This document shows positions 1-8,913 of a stretch of 64,000 nucleotides of DNA, piece after piece. The position numbers and the translations under genes were made by a program. The stretch spans positions 964,578-1,028,577 of the forward strand of contig NZ_LAJH01000009.1 in the NCBI RefSeq assembly GCF_001292625.1, written 5' to 3'. Position 1 is the first letter of the stretch; the number at the start of each line of letters is the position of its first letter. The notes under the pieces were generated by a model. The model saw only the letters and a program-made list of their open reading frames with translations. It searched no databases and was not told where the DNA came from. This stretch comes from Shimia sp. SK013. GTDB taxonomy: Bacteria; Pseudomonadota; Alphaproteobacteria; Rhodobacterales; Rhodobacteraceae.

Positions 1-2314
1 CAAACGCATAGGCCAGGTTCAGACCCGTCCGATGCCCCCAGTCACCTGAAGTCACCGTGCCCACCACCGCGTCATCTCGCATCAACGAAGCACCGCCGTG
101 CGCAGGCGCATGGGTGGCATCAACCTTGAGCGTCACCAGTTTCTTACGCGGCCCCGCCACCTGCCGTTCCAGCAACGCGGCTTTGCCAATGAAATCAGCT
201 TTCTCGAGCTTCACAAACCGCTCAAGCCCTGTCTCAAACGGGTCAAACTCGGTCAACAGATCGGCTTTCCAGTGCAAAAACCCTTTCTCCATGCGCATCG
301 CATCCACCGCGCGGGCGCCAAACAGCGTCATCCCGTGGGCTACACCGGCTTCCCGCAAGGCCAGATACGCTGCATAAAGCGAGGCATTGGGAACATGGAT
401 TTCATATGCCAGCTCACCGGAAAAGCTGACGCCCAACACGGTGGCCGGTGCATATCCAATGAAACACTCGCGCACCGACAGCCAAGGAAACGCCTCCTTG
501 GACCAATCGCCGCGCGCGGAGGCGGACAGCACATCCCGCGCCTTGGGCCCAGCCAACACAAGGATCGTGAAATCATTGGTCAAACTGCGGATTTGAACGT
601 CCTCATCCGCGCCCAAATGGCTTTGCAGCCAATCCATGTCGTGCAATTCACTGGCCGCCGCCGATCCATACCAAACCCGACCCGGGCCGCGCTCGCTGGC
701 GGCGATATTGGCAATCGTCGCCTCGCCCTTGATCATGCCGTGAGCGTTCAACAAATACCCAAGCCCGACGCGCCCGTCCCGCTTGGTGACCGTGCCACAG
801 AACATCCGATCCAAGAACGCATGCCGGTCTGCGCCGGTGATCTCAAACCGGTTAAACCCGTTGACCTCACACAGACCAACGTTGTCTTGCACGTTCTTCA
901 CCTCGGCTGCGACGACGTCAAAAGCTTCGTCAAACCCGAACCCAAGCGTCGGATGAAAATCTGGTGTCGGCTTGATGTACTCAACCCGCTCCCAACCATT
1001 CACCACGGTGAATTCCGCACCTTCGGCTGCGAAAACCGGCGTCAAAGGTGTGGTGCGCGCGTTGCGCCCCGCTGGGCGGTGCTCATGCGGAAAATGAAAC
1101 CGGAATTCGTTTTGGTAATCTTCGATCGCTTTCAACGCGGTCAACTCGACATTGGTGTGGCCCGCAAAGCGGCGCGGATCAATGCACCACGTGTCATACT
1201 GCGCTTCACCATGGACGATCTGTTGCGCCAAAAGCCAGCCATGACCACCCCCCTCGCCCAATCCAGCGCGCAGCCCGATGATGCAAAACGCGTTGCGCTT
1301 GCCCGGGATCGGCCCAACCAGCGGCGCGCCGTCGATTGTGTATGTGATCGGCCCATTCACCACCGTATGGATACCGACGTCCGCCAGCGCGGGCATTCGC
1401 TCAAACGCCCCCTCAAGCACATCCATGACCCTTTCAAGATCATCCGGACACAGCGCGTTGACAAAATTCGGGTCAATCCCGTCCATGCCCCACGTCTTGC
1501 AGTCCTGTTCATAAAACCCGACCAAAAGGCCGTTCTTTTCCTGTCGGCAATAATAGTCGCTGATCGGGCAGCGGATCAGCGGCATTCGATGCCCCGCGTC
1601 TTTGATCGCAGGGATGTCTTCCGTCAGAAAATACTGATGCTCCATCGACGCCACCGGATGATGCACACCCATCATCGCGCCGACCTCGTTCACCCGATAC
1701 CCGCCCGCATTGACAACGATATCGCAATCAATATCGCCATGTTCTGTGTGCACCGTCCATGTATCGTCTTTGTGTTGGGTCAGGCCTGTAACGGGCGTGT
1801 TGCGATAGACCTCAGCACCGGCCTTGCGCGCGCGCCGCGCCAGCGCCTGACACAACTGTGCGGGATCAATGTCGCCATCCAGCGGATCCCAAAGACCGCC
1901 GATCATATTCTCGGTCGAGATCAGCGGATGCCGCCGCGCGCATTCTTCGGCATTGAGCACCTCAAAATGCACGTCCATCCCGCGGGCCATTGACGCAAAA
2001 TGCCGATACCCCTGCATCTGCGCCTCTGTGTTGGCCAAACGCATGCCCCCATCCCCATGATGGTAATTGATCGGATACTCCGGATCTTCAGCCAGCTCTT
2101 TGTAGAGGTTGATCGAATGAGTTTTCAGCCCCACCATGGTCTGGTTCATGCCAAAATTTGTCACCTGAGCCGCAGAATGCCACGTTGTGCCACTGGTCAA
2201 CTCATTGCGCTCAACCAACACCACATCGCTCCACCCCTCCTGAGTGAGGTGATACAGCGTTGAGCAGCCTGCAATGCCGCCGCCAATGACGACCACTTTG
2301 GTGCGCGATTTCAT
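1..2314 (-). CDS. FAD-dependent oxidoreductase with GcvT domain, dimethylglycine/sarcosine dehydrogenase-like (3' end cut by window)
   Basis: Reading leftward from an ATG at 2314 gives 771 residues with no stop before the window edge, so the C-terminus is missing; family members are about 800-830 residues. The N-terminus has the FAD-binding Rossmann motif VVVIGGGIAG, followed by TSGTTWHSAAQ, where the His matches the position that carries covalent FAD in dimethylglycine and sarcosine dehydrogenases. The first half is a DAO-type oxidase domain. From about residue 430 it becomes an aminomethyltransferase (GcvT) folate domain, e.g. VNGFNRFEITGADRHAFLD and AYEIHVPN. Known members demethylate dimethylglycine or sarcosine in the cytoplasm and pass the one-carbon unit to tetrahydrofolate. 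The exact N-methyl substrate cannot be told from sequence. A terminator separates it from the acyl-CoA dehydrogenase upstream, so it is probably transcribed on its own. Confidence 0.85.
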   Translation of the reverse strand, partial: MKSRTKVVVIGGGIAGCSTLYHLTQEGWSDVVLVERNELTSGTTWHSAAQVTNFGMNQTMVGLKTHSINLYKELAEDPEYPINYHHGDGGMRLANTEAQMQGYRHFASMARGMDVHFEVLNAEECARRHPLISTENMIGGLWDPLDGDIDPAQLCQALARRARKAGAEVYRNTPVTGLTQHKDDTWTVHTEHGDIDCDIVVNAGGYRVNEVGAMMGVHHPVASMEHQYFLTEDIPAIKDAGHRMPLIRCPISDYYCRQEKNGLLVGFYEQDCKTWGMDGIDPNFVNALCPDDLERVMDVLEGAFERMPALADVGIHTVVNGPITYTIDGAPLVGPIPGKRNAFCIIGLRAGLGEGGGHGWLLAQQIVHGEAQYDTWCIDPRRFAGHTNVELTALKAIEDYQNEFRFHFPHEHRPAGRNARTTPLTPVFAAEGAEFTVVNGWERVEYIKPTPDFHPTLGFGFDEAFDVVAAEVKNVQDNVGLCEVNGFNRFEITGADRHAFLDRMFCGTVTKRDGRVGLGYLLNAHGMIKGEATIANIAASERGPGRVWYGSAAASELHDMDWLQSHLGADEDVQIRSLTNDFTILVLAGPKARDVLSASARGDWSKEAFPWLSVRECFIGYAPATVLGVSFSGELAYEIHVPNASLYAAYLALREAGVAHGMTLFGARAVDAMRMEKGFLHWKADLLTEFDPFETGLERFVKLEKADFIGKAALLERQVAGPRKKLVTLKVDATHAPAHGGASLMRDDAVVGTVTSGDWGHRTGLNLAYAF

Positions 2315-2479
2315 ATGACATGCCTCCAGCTAAGCGTTCCGCTGAAAGAGGCGCAAATATTTGCACACTGCAATGCTCAGGCCGACAATTCAAAAACACC
2401 AAATATTGTTTTCGGCTTTTCCAAAGCAAAGCTCAGGTAAGCGCAAAGCTAAAATCGCAACGGAGCGTCCATGAAACGC

Positions 2480-2503
2480 AAAAAAGGGGCCCCGAAAGGC
2501 CCC
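2480..2503 (-). terminator. Rho-independent terminator after the acyl-CoA dehydrogenase
   Basis: On the minus strand a 6-bp all-GC stem (GGGGCC with GGCCCC, loop TTTCGG) is followed at once by six T (2485-2480). It lies 57 nt beyond the stop of the acyl-CoA dehydrogenase gene and upstream of the next leftward gene. Confidence 0.85.
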
Positions 2504-2559
2504 AATTTTCGCACTGTCGCGATACCACCGTAATACCGACGCGATACCGACGGCGGTAT

Positions 2560-3789
2560 TTACACTTTTTGTTGGGTATATTTGCGAAGCTCCGCCCGTG
2601 CCACCTGACGGCGGTGCACGGCGTCCGGACCATCTGCCAGACGCAACGTCCGGATGCCGGTCCAGGCCGCTGCCAGTGGCGTATCCTGGCTCACACCAGT
2701 GCCACCATGCATCTGCACAGCTTCGTCGATAACCTTGAGCGCTACGTTCGGAGCGACAACCTTGATCTGGCTGATCCAAGGCGCTGCCGCGCGGGCATCG
2801 CCTTGATCCATCATCCAGGCCGCTTTCAGACACAGCAAACGCGCCTGTTCGATCTCCATCCGGCAGGTGGCAATGATGTCATAGTTCGCGCCCAAATGCG
2901 CCAGCTGTTTGCCGAACGCCTCACGATCCAACGAGCGTCGGATCATCTGCGCCAGCGCCGATTCAGCCTGACCGATGGCACGCATGCAGTGGTGGATGCG
3001 GCCTGGGCCAAGCCGGCCTTGCGCGATCTCAAATCCACGCCCTTCGCCCAGCAGAATGGCATCTACTGGCACGCGAACGTTGGTGAACTTGATGTGCATG
3101 TGACCGTGTGGCGCATCGTCCTGACCATAAACCATCATCGGGCGCAGGATCTCGATACCTTCGGCATCTGACGGCACCACAATCATCGATTGGCGTTTGT
3201 GAACTGGAAGGTCATCTCCGCCGGTTTTCACCATGGCAATATAGACCTTACAGCGTGGATCGCCTGCACCAGAAGACCAATACTTCTCGCCATTTAGCAC
3301 ATATTCATCACCGTCACGAACGCATTCCATGGAGACATTGGTGGCGTCTGACGAGGCCACATCGGGCTCGGTCATAAGGTAAGCAGACCGGATTTTGCCT
3401 TCCAGCAGAGGCGTCAGCCACTCTTGCTTCATGGCCTCGGTGCCATAACGCTCAAAAACCTCCATATTGCCGGTGTCAGGCGCCGCGCAGTTGAACACTT
3501 CCGCGCCCAATGGCGTCTTGCCCATCTCTTCTGCAAAGAAAGCATATTCCACGGTCGTCAGACCAAAGCCGCGCTCGCTGTCTGTCAGCCAGAAGTTCCA
3601 CAGACCACGTTCTTTCGCCTTGGATTTCAGCCCTTCCAGGATTTCTGTCTGCCGTTCCGTGAACGTCCAGCGATCCCCAGTGCCGATCTCCTTGTGATAC
3701 TCTGCTTCCAGCGGCATGATCTCGTTTTGGATCATATCCCGCACCTGCTCGAGCAGGCTTTCCATCTCTGGACGTATTCCCAGGAACAT
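2560..3789 (-). CDS. acyl-CoA dehydrogenase family protein (ACAD10/11-like)
   Basis: A 409-residue soluble flavoenzyme expected to alpha,beta-dehydrogenate an acyl-CoA and pass electrons to ETF. The order is the normal one: N-terminal helical domain, middle beta domain ([15 protein letters not shown] and [23 protein letters not shown]) and C-terminal helical domain ([19 protein letters not shown], then [40 protein letters not shown]). The C-terminal pattern resembles the ACAD10/11 branch, which often acts on branched or hydroxylated acyl groups; that is an inference. The start at MFLGIRPEM is chosen because GAGGAGAG lies just upstream; the frame stays open about 58 codons further without homology. 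It appears monocistronic, ending at a clear terminator. Confidence 0.9.
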   Translation of the reverse strand: MFLGIRPEMESLLEQVRDMIQNEIMPLEAEYHKEIGTGDRWTFTERQTEILEGLKSKAKERGLWNFWLTDSERGFGLTTVEYAFFAEEMGKTPLGAEVFNCAAPDTGNMEVFERYGTEAMKQEWLTPLLEGKIRSAYLMTEPDVASSDATNVSMECVRDGDEYVLNGEKYWSSGAGDPRCKVYIAMVKTGGDDLPVHKRQSMIVVPSDAEGIEILRPMMVYGQDDAPHGHMHIKFTNVRVPVDAILLGEGRGFEIAQGRLGPGRIHHCMRAIGQAESALAQMIRRSLDREAFGKQLAHLGANYDIIATCRMEIEQARLLCLKAAWMMDQGDARAAAPWISQIKVVAPNVALKVIDEAVQMHGGTGVSQDTPLAAAWTGIRTLRLADGPDAVHRRQVARAELRKYTQQKV

Positions 3790-3987
3790 CGTCTCTCTCC
3801 TCAATTTACCTGTCGCAACTCTGCCGTGCGGCACTTGTCTTTGTCCATCGGTGCTCCGCGAAAATGACGCGGGGTACCTTTGAGAAGTTCCTGAAGAATA
3901 CCTGAACAGAAAACAGAAAATTTCCGCAACAAAACTCGATTCGGGTCTTGCACCCGCCTTCATCGGCCAGTAAATACCCGCTCACGT

Positions 3988-4062
3988 TGGGATGTAGCCA
4001 AGTGGTAAGGCAACTGTTTTTGGTACAGTGTACCGTAGGTTCGAATCCTACCATCCCAGCCA
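3988..4062 (+). tRNA. tRNA-Gln (anticodon TTG)
   Basis: The 75-nt cloverleaf closes: acceptor TGGGATG (3988-3994) with CATCCCA (4052-4058), anticodon stem ACTGT/ACAGT with loop TTTTGGT giving anticodon TTG at 4020-4022, T-arm GTAGG-TTCGAAT-CCTAC, discriminator G and encoded CCA at 4060-4062. It reads CAA glutamine codons. Confidence 0.95.
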
Positions 4063-4406
4063 CTTTTCTCTGGATCGTTAAATTTAGCAGTCAGGCACCC
4101 CAAGGGTCCCGATAATGCCCCTGTTTATGCCCCATCGGTCTGGTCCCCTGTGAGGGTTCTGTGGGACAGGGTATCTCTGCCGACACCCAATCTCTTTGGT
4201 GTCGGGTTCGAACCATCAAGCACTTTTACGCGTGCCTTCACTGAGCCCAGCAAGCCGTTGAAACCAATACGTGTCCCGGCGGTCTTGATGCGACCAACCG
4301 CGGGCGAGCGAGCCTGCTCACCTGAACAAAAGGGGAACTGTTAACGCTTCATTATCACAGTTGCCGCACCATGGCCGCAAATTGATTGTTTCAAAAGGTA
4401 TTGGTT
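4063..4406. other. gene-free stretch after tRNA-Gln, with a strong stem-loop
   Basis: No convincing gene lies here. The main feature is an 8-bp stem-loop, CCGACACC (4180-4187) with GGTGTCGG (4198-4205), followed by the T-arm-like GGGTTCGAACC. There is no T-tract, so it is not a typical terminator. It could be a decayed tRNA or integration remnant, but I see no direct repeat of the tRNA 3' end. Confidence 0.4.
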
Positions 4407-6827
4407 ATGGTAGAAAACAGCCCTGACGCCGGTGTGAATTCCGTAACGGGAACGACCGGCGACGACACGATCTTGTCGCCAGACGGGATCGTCGATTCCA
4501 TCAACGGCAACTCCGGCAGCGATACCATCGAAACTGACGGCGGCAATGACCTCGCCGCAGGAGATATGGTCGGTGATGAATGGGCATTTGTCGACGGGCA
4601 ATGGGTTTTCAACCCCGATGCCATCAACACCACTAGCACGCCGGTGACGCGCGACTACAATGACGTGATCACCACCGGCGATGGGGACGACGTTTTGCTC
4701 GGGAACGGTGGAAATGACGATCTAAGCGCGGGGGCTGGCGCGGATCGCATTAATGCTGGCACAGGGCGCGACCGCGCGGACGGTGGTGCTGGCGATGATA
4801 TCGTCAACCTTGAAAGCGGAGACGACACCGGTCAGGGCGGCATTGGCGCCGATACGATCAATGCAGGTTCCGGCAACGACCTGGTGCATGGCGACTTGGC
4901 AGATGGCAATCTGTTGACCGGGGGCGTGGAGGGCAGCGGCGGCACCTTCGCACAAATTGCCGGAGGCGGAAGCTGGCGCGTCGATGATAGCGGCGAAACA
5001 CCCGAAATTTCACAAACAATTCAGACTGTTGAGGGCGAAACTTACAGTTTGTCTTTTGACATGGCCGCGAACATGTCCGGCGGATCTTCTTCCTGCGTGA
5101 TGGAGGTTCTTTGGGACGATGAGGTGGTGTGTGTGATGGACGCGCACTCCGGAGGTTACAAGACGGTCACTTTGGACGTGGTCGGCAAAGATGGTGAAGG
5201 GACGCTGACCTTCCGCGAACTTCCGCCCCCCGACACTGGCCCAAAATACGATACCAGTGGACCAATCTGCACCTACCCCAAAGAAGTGAGGGTTGGCGGC
5301 GAAGACATCGAGGTTGCGGCCTTCGCGCCAGGTCAGTCCAAGCTCTATCAAATGATCGACGGACAGTTGAACGTGTTTGACACGCAAACCGAGCAATACG
5401 AGGTCGCTGGCGACCCCACGGGTCTGCGCATTAATGCCATTGGTTTCAACACGGAAGACGACCTAATCTATGGCATCGCCAAGGCCGACGGCGTCGATGC
5501 ACAGGGCAATCCTGTGTCGGTGCGGGATCTGGTCATGGTCGATGCAAATGGCGAAGCCCATAGGGTTGGGGCGACACCCGTTGGCGACTATGTCGGCGAT
5601 TTTGACAACGAGGGTAATCTTTGGACATTTCAGTCCAGCCTCAACCGCGTGACCCGGATTGACGTCAACGAACTGGATGAAAACGGCAATCCACAAGCGA
5701 CAAATTTCGACCTGCCCAATGGCCTGTTTCAAGGGCGCACTTACGACATCGCCTACAACGCGGAAGAAGACGTGTTTTACGCCGTCGAAAGTCCCGGGGC
5801 CAATGGCGGCAGCGGCACCGTACATCGGATAGACCTGAGCGGTCTTGACGATGGCGACACCCCGGTTATCACCTCGGTGCCCATCACTGCGACGCTCTAT
5901 GACGACGGGATGACGGCCGGCATGCCCAAAGGGGCCTATGGCGCGGTTTTCCTGGACGGCGATGGCAACCTCTACTTCGGGCTCAATCGGGGCGATCATG
6001 ATCTTGATGGTTCCACGGATGCGGTCGGCGGGATCTACAAGGTGAACATCGATTGGACCGAGGGTGCTGCTTTTAGCGAATACATGGCCGAAGCCCAATC
6101 CACCGGCAGCAATGACGGCGCAGTCGATCCCCGTGCGCCGGACCCGTTTGCCGAAGTCGACCCCACTGGCTCTGTGCTGGTACGTAACCCGTCTATCGGG
6201 CCGACCTCCGGCGGCAATGACAAATTGCGCGGCGGTCAGGGAGAGGACACCATGTTTGGTGGCGGCGGCGATGACACGCTGCATGGCGGGGCTGATGACG
6301 ATGTTTTGTCAGGCGACTCCGGGTCTGATCGCGCCTTCGGTGGCGTTGGAAACGACAACGTCCAAGGCGGTGCTGGCAACGACAAGCTCTTTGGCAACGC
6401 CGGTGAGGACAGTTTGTCCGGCGGCACCGGGCGAGATTACTTGAACGGCGGCACCGGCAATGACCAGCTAGAGGGCGGCGCGGGCACAGACAAACTTGTG
6501 GGCGGCGCCGGTTCCGACACCCTGAGCGGCGGTGAAGGCAACGACCACTTGTGGGGTGGCAATTGGTATCAGGACGGAAGCGCCGACACCTTTGTATCCG
6601 CGGCCGGTGGTGGCAGCGACATGATTCACGACTTTGAAACCGAACAGGATGTGATTGACCTGACCGCCTACGGCATCGATTATTCCGATCTTCAATCGCA
6701 TATTCAAGATCAAGGCTGGGCAACCGTGATTGATCTGAGTGCGCTTACCGGCGGCGAAGTCAACGACCGGCTGATCCTGAAATCCGTGTCGCCCGACGAT
6801 TTGGACGAAAGCAACTTTTTGCTCTGA
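4407..6827 (+). CDS. RTX calcium-binding protein, probable type I secretion substrate, with central DUF6923-like domain
   Basis: An 806-residue acidic protein without an N-terminal signal peptide, expected to leave the cell by type I secretion. Residues ~85-165 carry a first set of RTX nonapeptides (GNGGNDDLSAGAGADR, GGAGDDIVN). Residues ~300-560 form a propeller-like region (SKLYQMIDGQLNVFDTQT, INAIGFNTEDDLIYGIA) resembling DUF6923. Residues ~605-720 carry a second RTX block (GGNDKLRGGQGEDTMFGGGGDD and repeats). The end (ADTFVSAAGGGSDMIHDFE to SNFLL) matches serralysin-type C-terminal secretion regions. ATG at 4407 is preferred because AAAAGG lies about 8 nt upstream; a TTG at 4386 is the alternative. 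The secretion genes follow 11 nt downstream. Its role outside the cell (adhesin, surface layer or enzyme) is unknown. Confidence 0.9.
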   Translation: MVENSPDAGVNSVTGTTGDDTILSPDGIVDSINGNSGSDTIETDGGNDLAAGDMVGDEWAFVDGQWVFNPDAINTTSTPVTRDYNDVITTGDGDDVLLGNGGNDDLSAGAGADRINAGTGRDRADGGAGDDIVNLESGDDTGQGGIGADTINAGSGNDLVHGDLADGNLLTGGVEGSGGTFAQIAGGGSWRVDDSGETPEISQTIQTVEGETYSLSFDMAANMSGGSSSCVMEVLWDDEVVCVMDAHSGGYKTVTLDVVGKDGEGTLTFRELPPPDTGPKYDTSGPICTYPKEVRVGGEDIEVAAFAPGQSKLYQMIDGQLNVFDTQTEQYEVAGDPTGLRINAIGFNTEDDLIYGIAKADGVDAQGNPVSVRDLVMVDANGEAHRVGATPVGDYVGDFDNEGNLWTFQSSLNRVTRIDVNELDENGNPQATNFDLPNGLFQGRTYDIAYNAEEDVFYAVESPGANGGSGTVHRIDLSGLDDGDTPVITSVPITATLYDDGMTAGMPKGAYGAVFLDGDGNLYFGLNRGDHDLDGSTDAVGGIYKVNIDWTEGAAFSEYMAEAQSTGSNDGAVDPRAPDPFAEVDPTGSVLVRNPSIGPTSGGNDKLRGGQGEDTMFGGGGDDTLHGGADDDVLSGDSGSDRAFGGVGNDNVQGGAGNDKLFGNAGEDSLSGGTGRDYLNGGTGNDQLEGGAGTDKLVGGAGSDTLSGGEGNDHLWGGNWYQDGSADTFVSAAGGGSDMIHDFETEQDVIDLTAYGIDYSDLQSHIQDQGWATVIDLSALTGGEVNDRLILKSVSPDDLDESNFLL

Positions 6828-6838
6828 GGAGGCCGCCT

Positions 6839-8913
6839 TTGTCGAGCCCGAACATTGGCCAGCTCAAGCGTCTCTCCGTGCCGCTTGTCGCGCTGAGCCT
6901 GATCACCAACTTGGCCATTCTGGTAAACCCAATCTTCATGATGCAGGTACTCGATCGAGTGGTGCCAACCGGAAACATGCACACGCTCGCGATGCTGTTG
7001 GGGGTCGCGTTAGGCGCGTTGGCATTACAAGCCATGGTGGAGTATCTGCGTGATGTGAGCTTTCATCGCGCGGCCCACTGGCTGGAGCGCGCAAGTTTGC
7101 CAGCGGTTCTTGCCAGCCCAAGGGATGTGCGCGACGCCCTGATGACGGACCGAAACCAGCTTTCGGGCGCGTTGTCCGGCGGCGCGGCGGTCACTGCCTT
7201 GATGTTGCCATGGATACCCCTGTTTCTTCTGGTTCTTTGGGTCATTCACCCTTGGTTTCTGGCTATGGCGATATGCCTCACGGGCCTGTCTGCGACGGTG
7301 CGACTGGCTGGCGACAGCCTCCTTGGAGCGGGGCGCTCGCAGCATGCAAAGCTGTCGCAGCAAGAGGCCACCACTCTGCGCGATGCCGAAGTGGTCATTG
7401 CCGGATCAGGCATGCCCGGCATGTTCCGCAACTTGCTTGATCGGTTTTCTGCGACGATGTCACGCCGCCTTTCAGTTGCGGATCAAATGACCCGTCCCAC
7501 TGTGGCAACCGCGAGTTTGTCCAGCTTCCTGAGAGCCGCGACGCAACTCTTGGGGCTTAGCCTTGGCGCGGCACTTGTTGTTACCGGCGATCTGAGCGCT
7601 GGCGGCATGATCGCCGCCAGCCTGATCCTTGCCCGCAGCGTCGCAAATATTGAACAGATATTGATCCAATGGCCGCAAATGACAGCTGCCCGCAGCGCGT
7701 TTCACCGCCTCGGCGCCATTCCGGATGTTGCTGAACCCTCTGCAACCGAGATCCCCAAATTGTCCGGGGCTCTTAGCTGCAAAAGTCTGATTTTTCCACG
7801 TGGGGGTGGGGCGCCGCCACGCCTCGAAAAGATTAGCTTTGCGTTGCCTCCTGGAAGCTGCCTCGCCGTTGTCGGCTCTTCAGGCGGAGGGAAAACCACA
7901 CTCTTGGAGGCTCTGAGCGGTGTTGCCCCTGCCCTATTGGTTCAGTGTTGCTGGAAGAAACCGACATAAAAACCTTACCTGTTCCCAGCTTGGCCGCTCA
8001 CGTCGGCTACCTCCCTCAACAGGCGCATTTGTTTCACGGCACTTTGGCTGAAAATATCAGCGGTTTCGCCGCTGACTCAAATGGCACGCGCATTGTGGCA
8101 GCTGCCAAAACCGCTGGCGTGCACGGGTTGATCAGCGCGTTACCGAAAAGTTACGATACCGACATAGGATCACATGCGCACCTCCTGTCCGCCGGCCAGA
8201 AGCAACGGGTTGCATTGGCTCGCGCCATTTATCACACACCTCGATACCTCTTTCTGGACGAGCCAAACGCACTGTTGGATGCGGCCGGCGAGCGGCAGCT
8301 TTGTGCGGCCCTGGCACGCCTGAAAAAGATGGACACAACCATCGTAATGGTGATCCACAGATCCGGCCTTATGGGTTTGGCGGACTATGTACTCGCCCTT
8401 GAACAAGGGCGCATGGTCGATTTTGGACCACGAACAGAGGTTCTCGGCCGTATGCACGTGGGGCGGCGGCGAATTGAACTCCCATTGATGGAAACGTCCC
8501 TAAAAGATTTAACGGATTGGATTGGCACTCAATTCACCCGCAGCGGCGATGCTGATCTATCCAAAAAAACCGAGCTTTTGGCGACCGAAATTTTTAATCT
8601 TGCTTTGGCCGACGGCCCGAACGATGAACTGCGCGCCGCCAGCTTTCATTTTTGTTTTCTCAACGAGCACAGCTGCGAAATTTCGATGACCGAGGATCGA
8701 CCTTCCTCCGCCGGCCCCAAAGTACACAAAGTGACTTCGTTGCTCAAAAACCCTGACATCAACCCCACCGGCCTGCCTCCAGATGAGGCCGCAATCGCAG
8801 TGATATCGCGCATTAGTGATGCCTTTGATATCCGCTCAGCGGACGGCCAGACCGTCTTTCGCGCCGCCGCCTCTACTCCTGCCGGACCTCTCAATGGAAG
8901 GGCCGCACATTGA
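6839..8913 (+). pseudogene. type I secretion ABC transporter (PrtD-like), frameshifted near 7935, with C-terminal extension
   Basis: This should be the inner-membrane permease/ATPase for the upstream RTX protein. The first frame (6839-7969, TTG start, Shine-Dalgarno GAGGAGG overlapping the previous stop) has the membrane domain (FMMQVLDRVVPTGNMHTL and further hydrophobic segments) and the Walker A motif GSSGGGKTTLLE. It then ends in LVQCCWKKPT-stop. Homology continues in the -1 frame from about 7933: GSVLLEETDIK, Q-loop YLPQQAHLFHGTLAENI, signature LSAGQKQRVALARAI, Walker B YLFLDEPNA and the H-loop His in VMVIHRS. One missing base at 7925-7940 would restore a single protein of about 690 residues. 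No slippery heptamer is seen, so this is a real lesion or a sequence error. After the ATPase, about 150 extra residues (from RRIELPLMETS) are not part of the usual ~570-residue family. Confidence 0.8.

Noticed and set aside
98..1993. 631-residue plus-strand frame
   Set aside because: It is the antisense shadow of the dimethylglycine-dehydrogenase-like gene, which has clear FAD and GcvT motifs; the plus-strand product is Arg/His-rich without family features.
3806..4063. 85-residue minus-strand frame containing MVGFEPT
   Set aside because: It is antisense to tRNA-Gln; VGFEPT is the usual false translation of a tRNA T-arm.
6190..6560. Tandem repeats that could be mistaken for a repeat array
   Set aside because: They are in-frame RTX nonapeptide codons of one protein, not CRISPR or minisatellite repeats.
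7900..7970. Programmed -1 frameshift in the secretion ATPase
   Set aside because: No X XXY YYZ slippery heptamer or following pseudoknot is visible; a lesion or sequence error is simpler.
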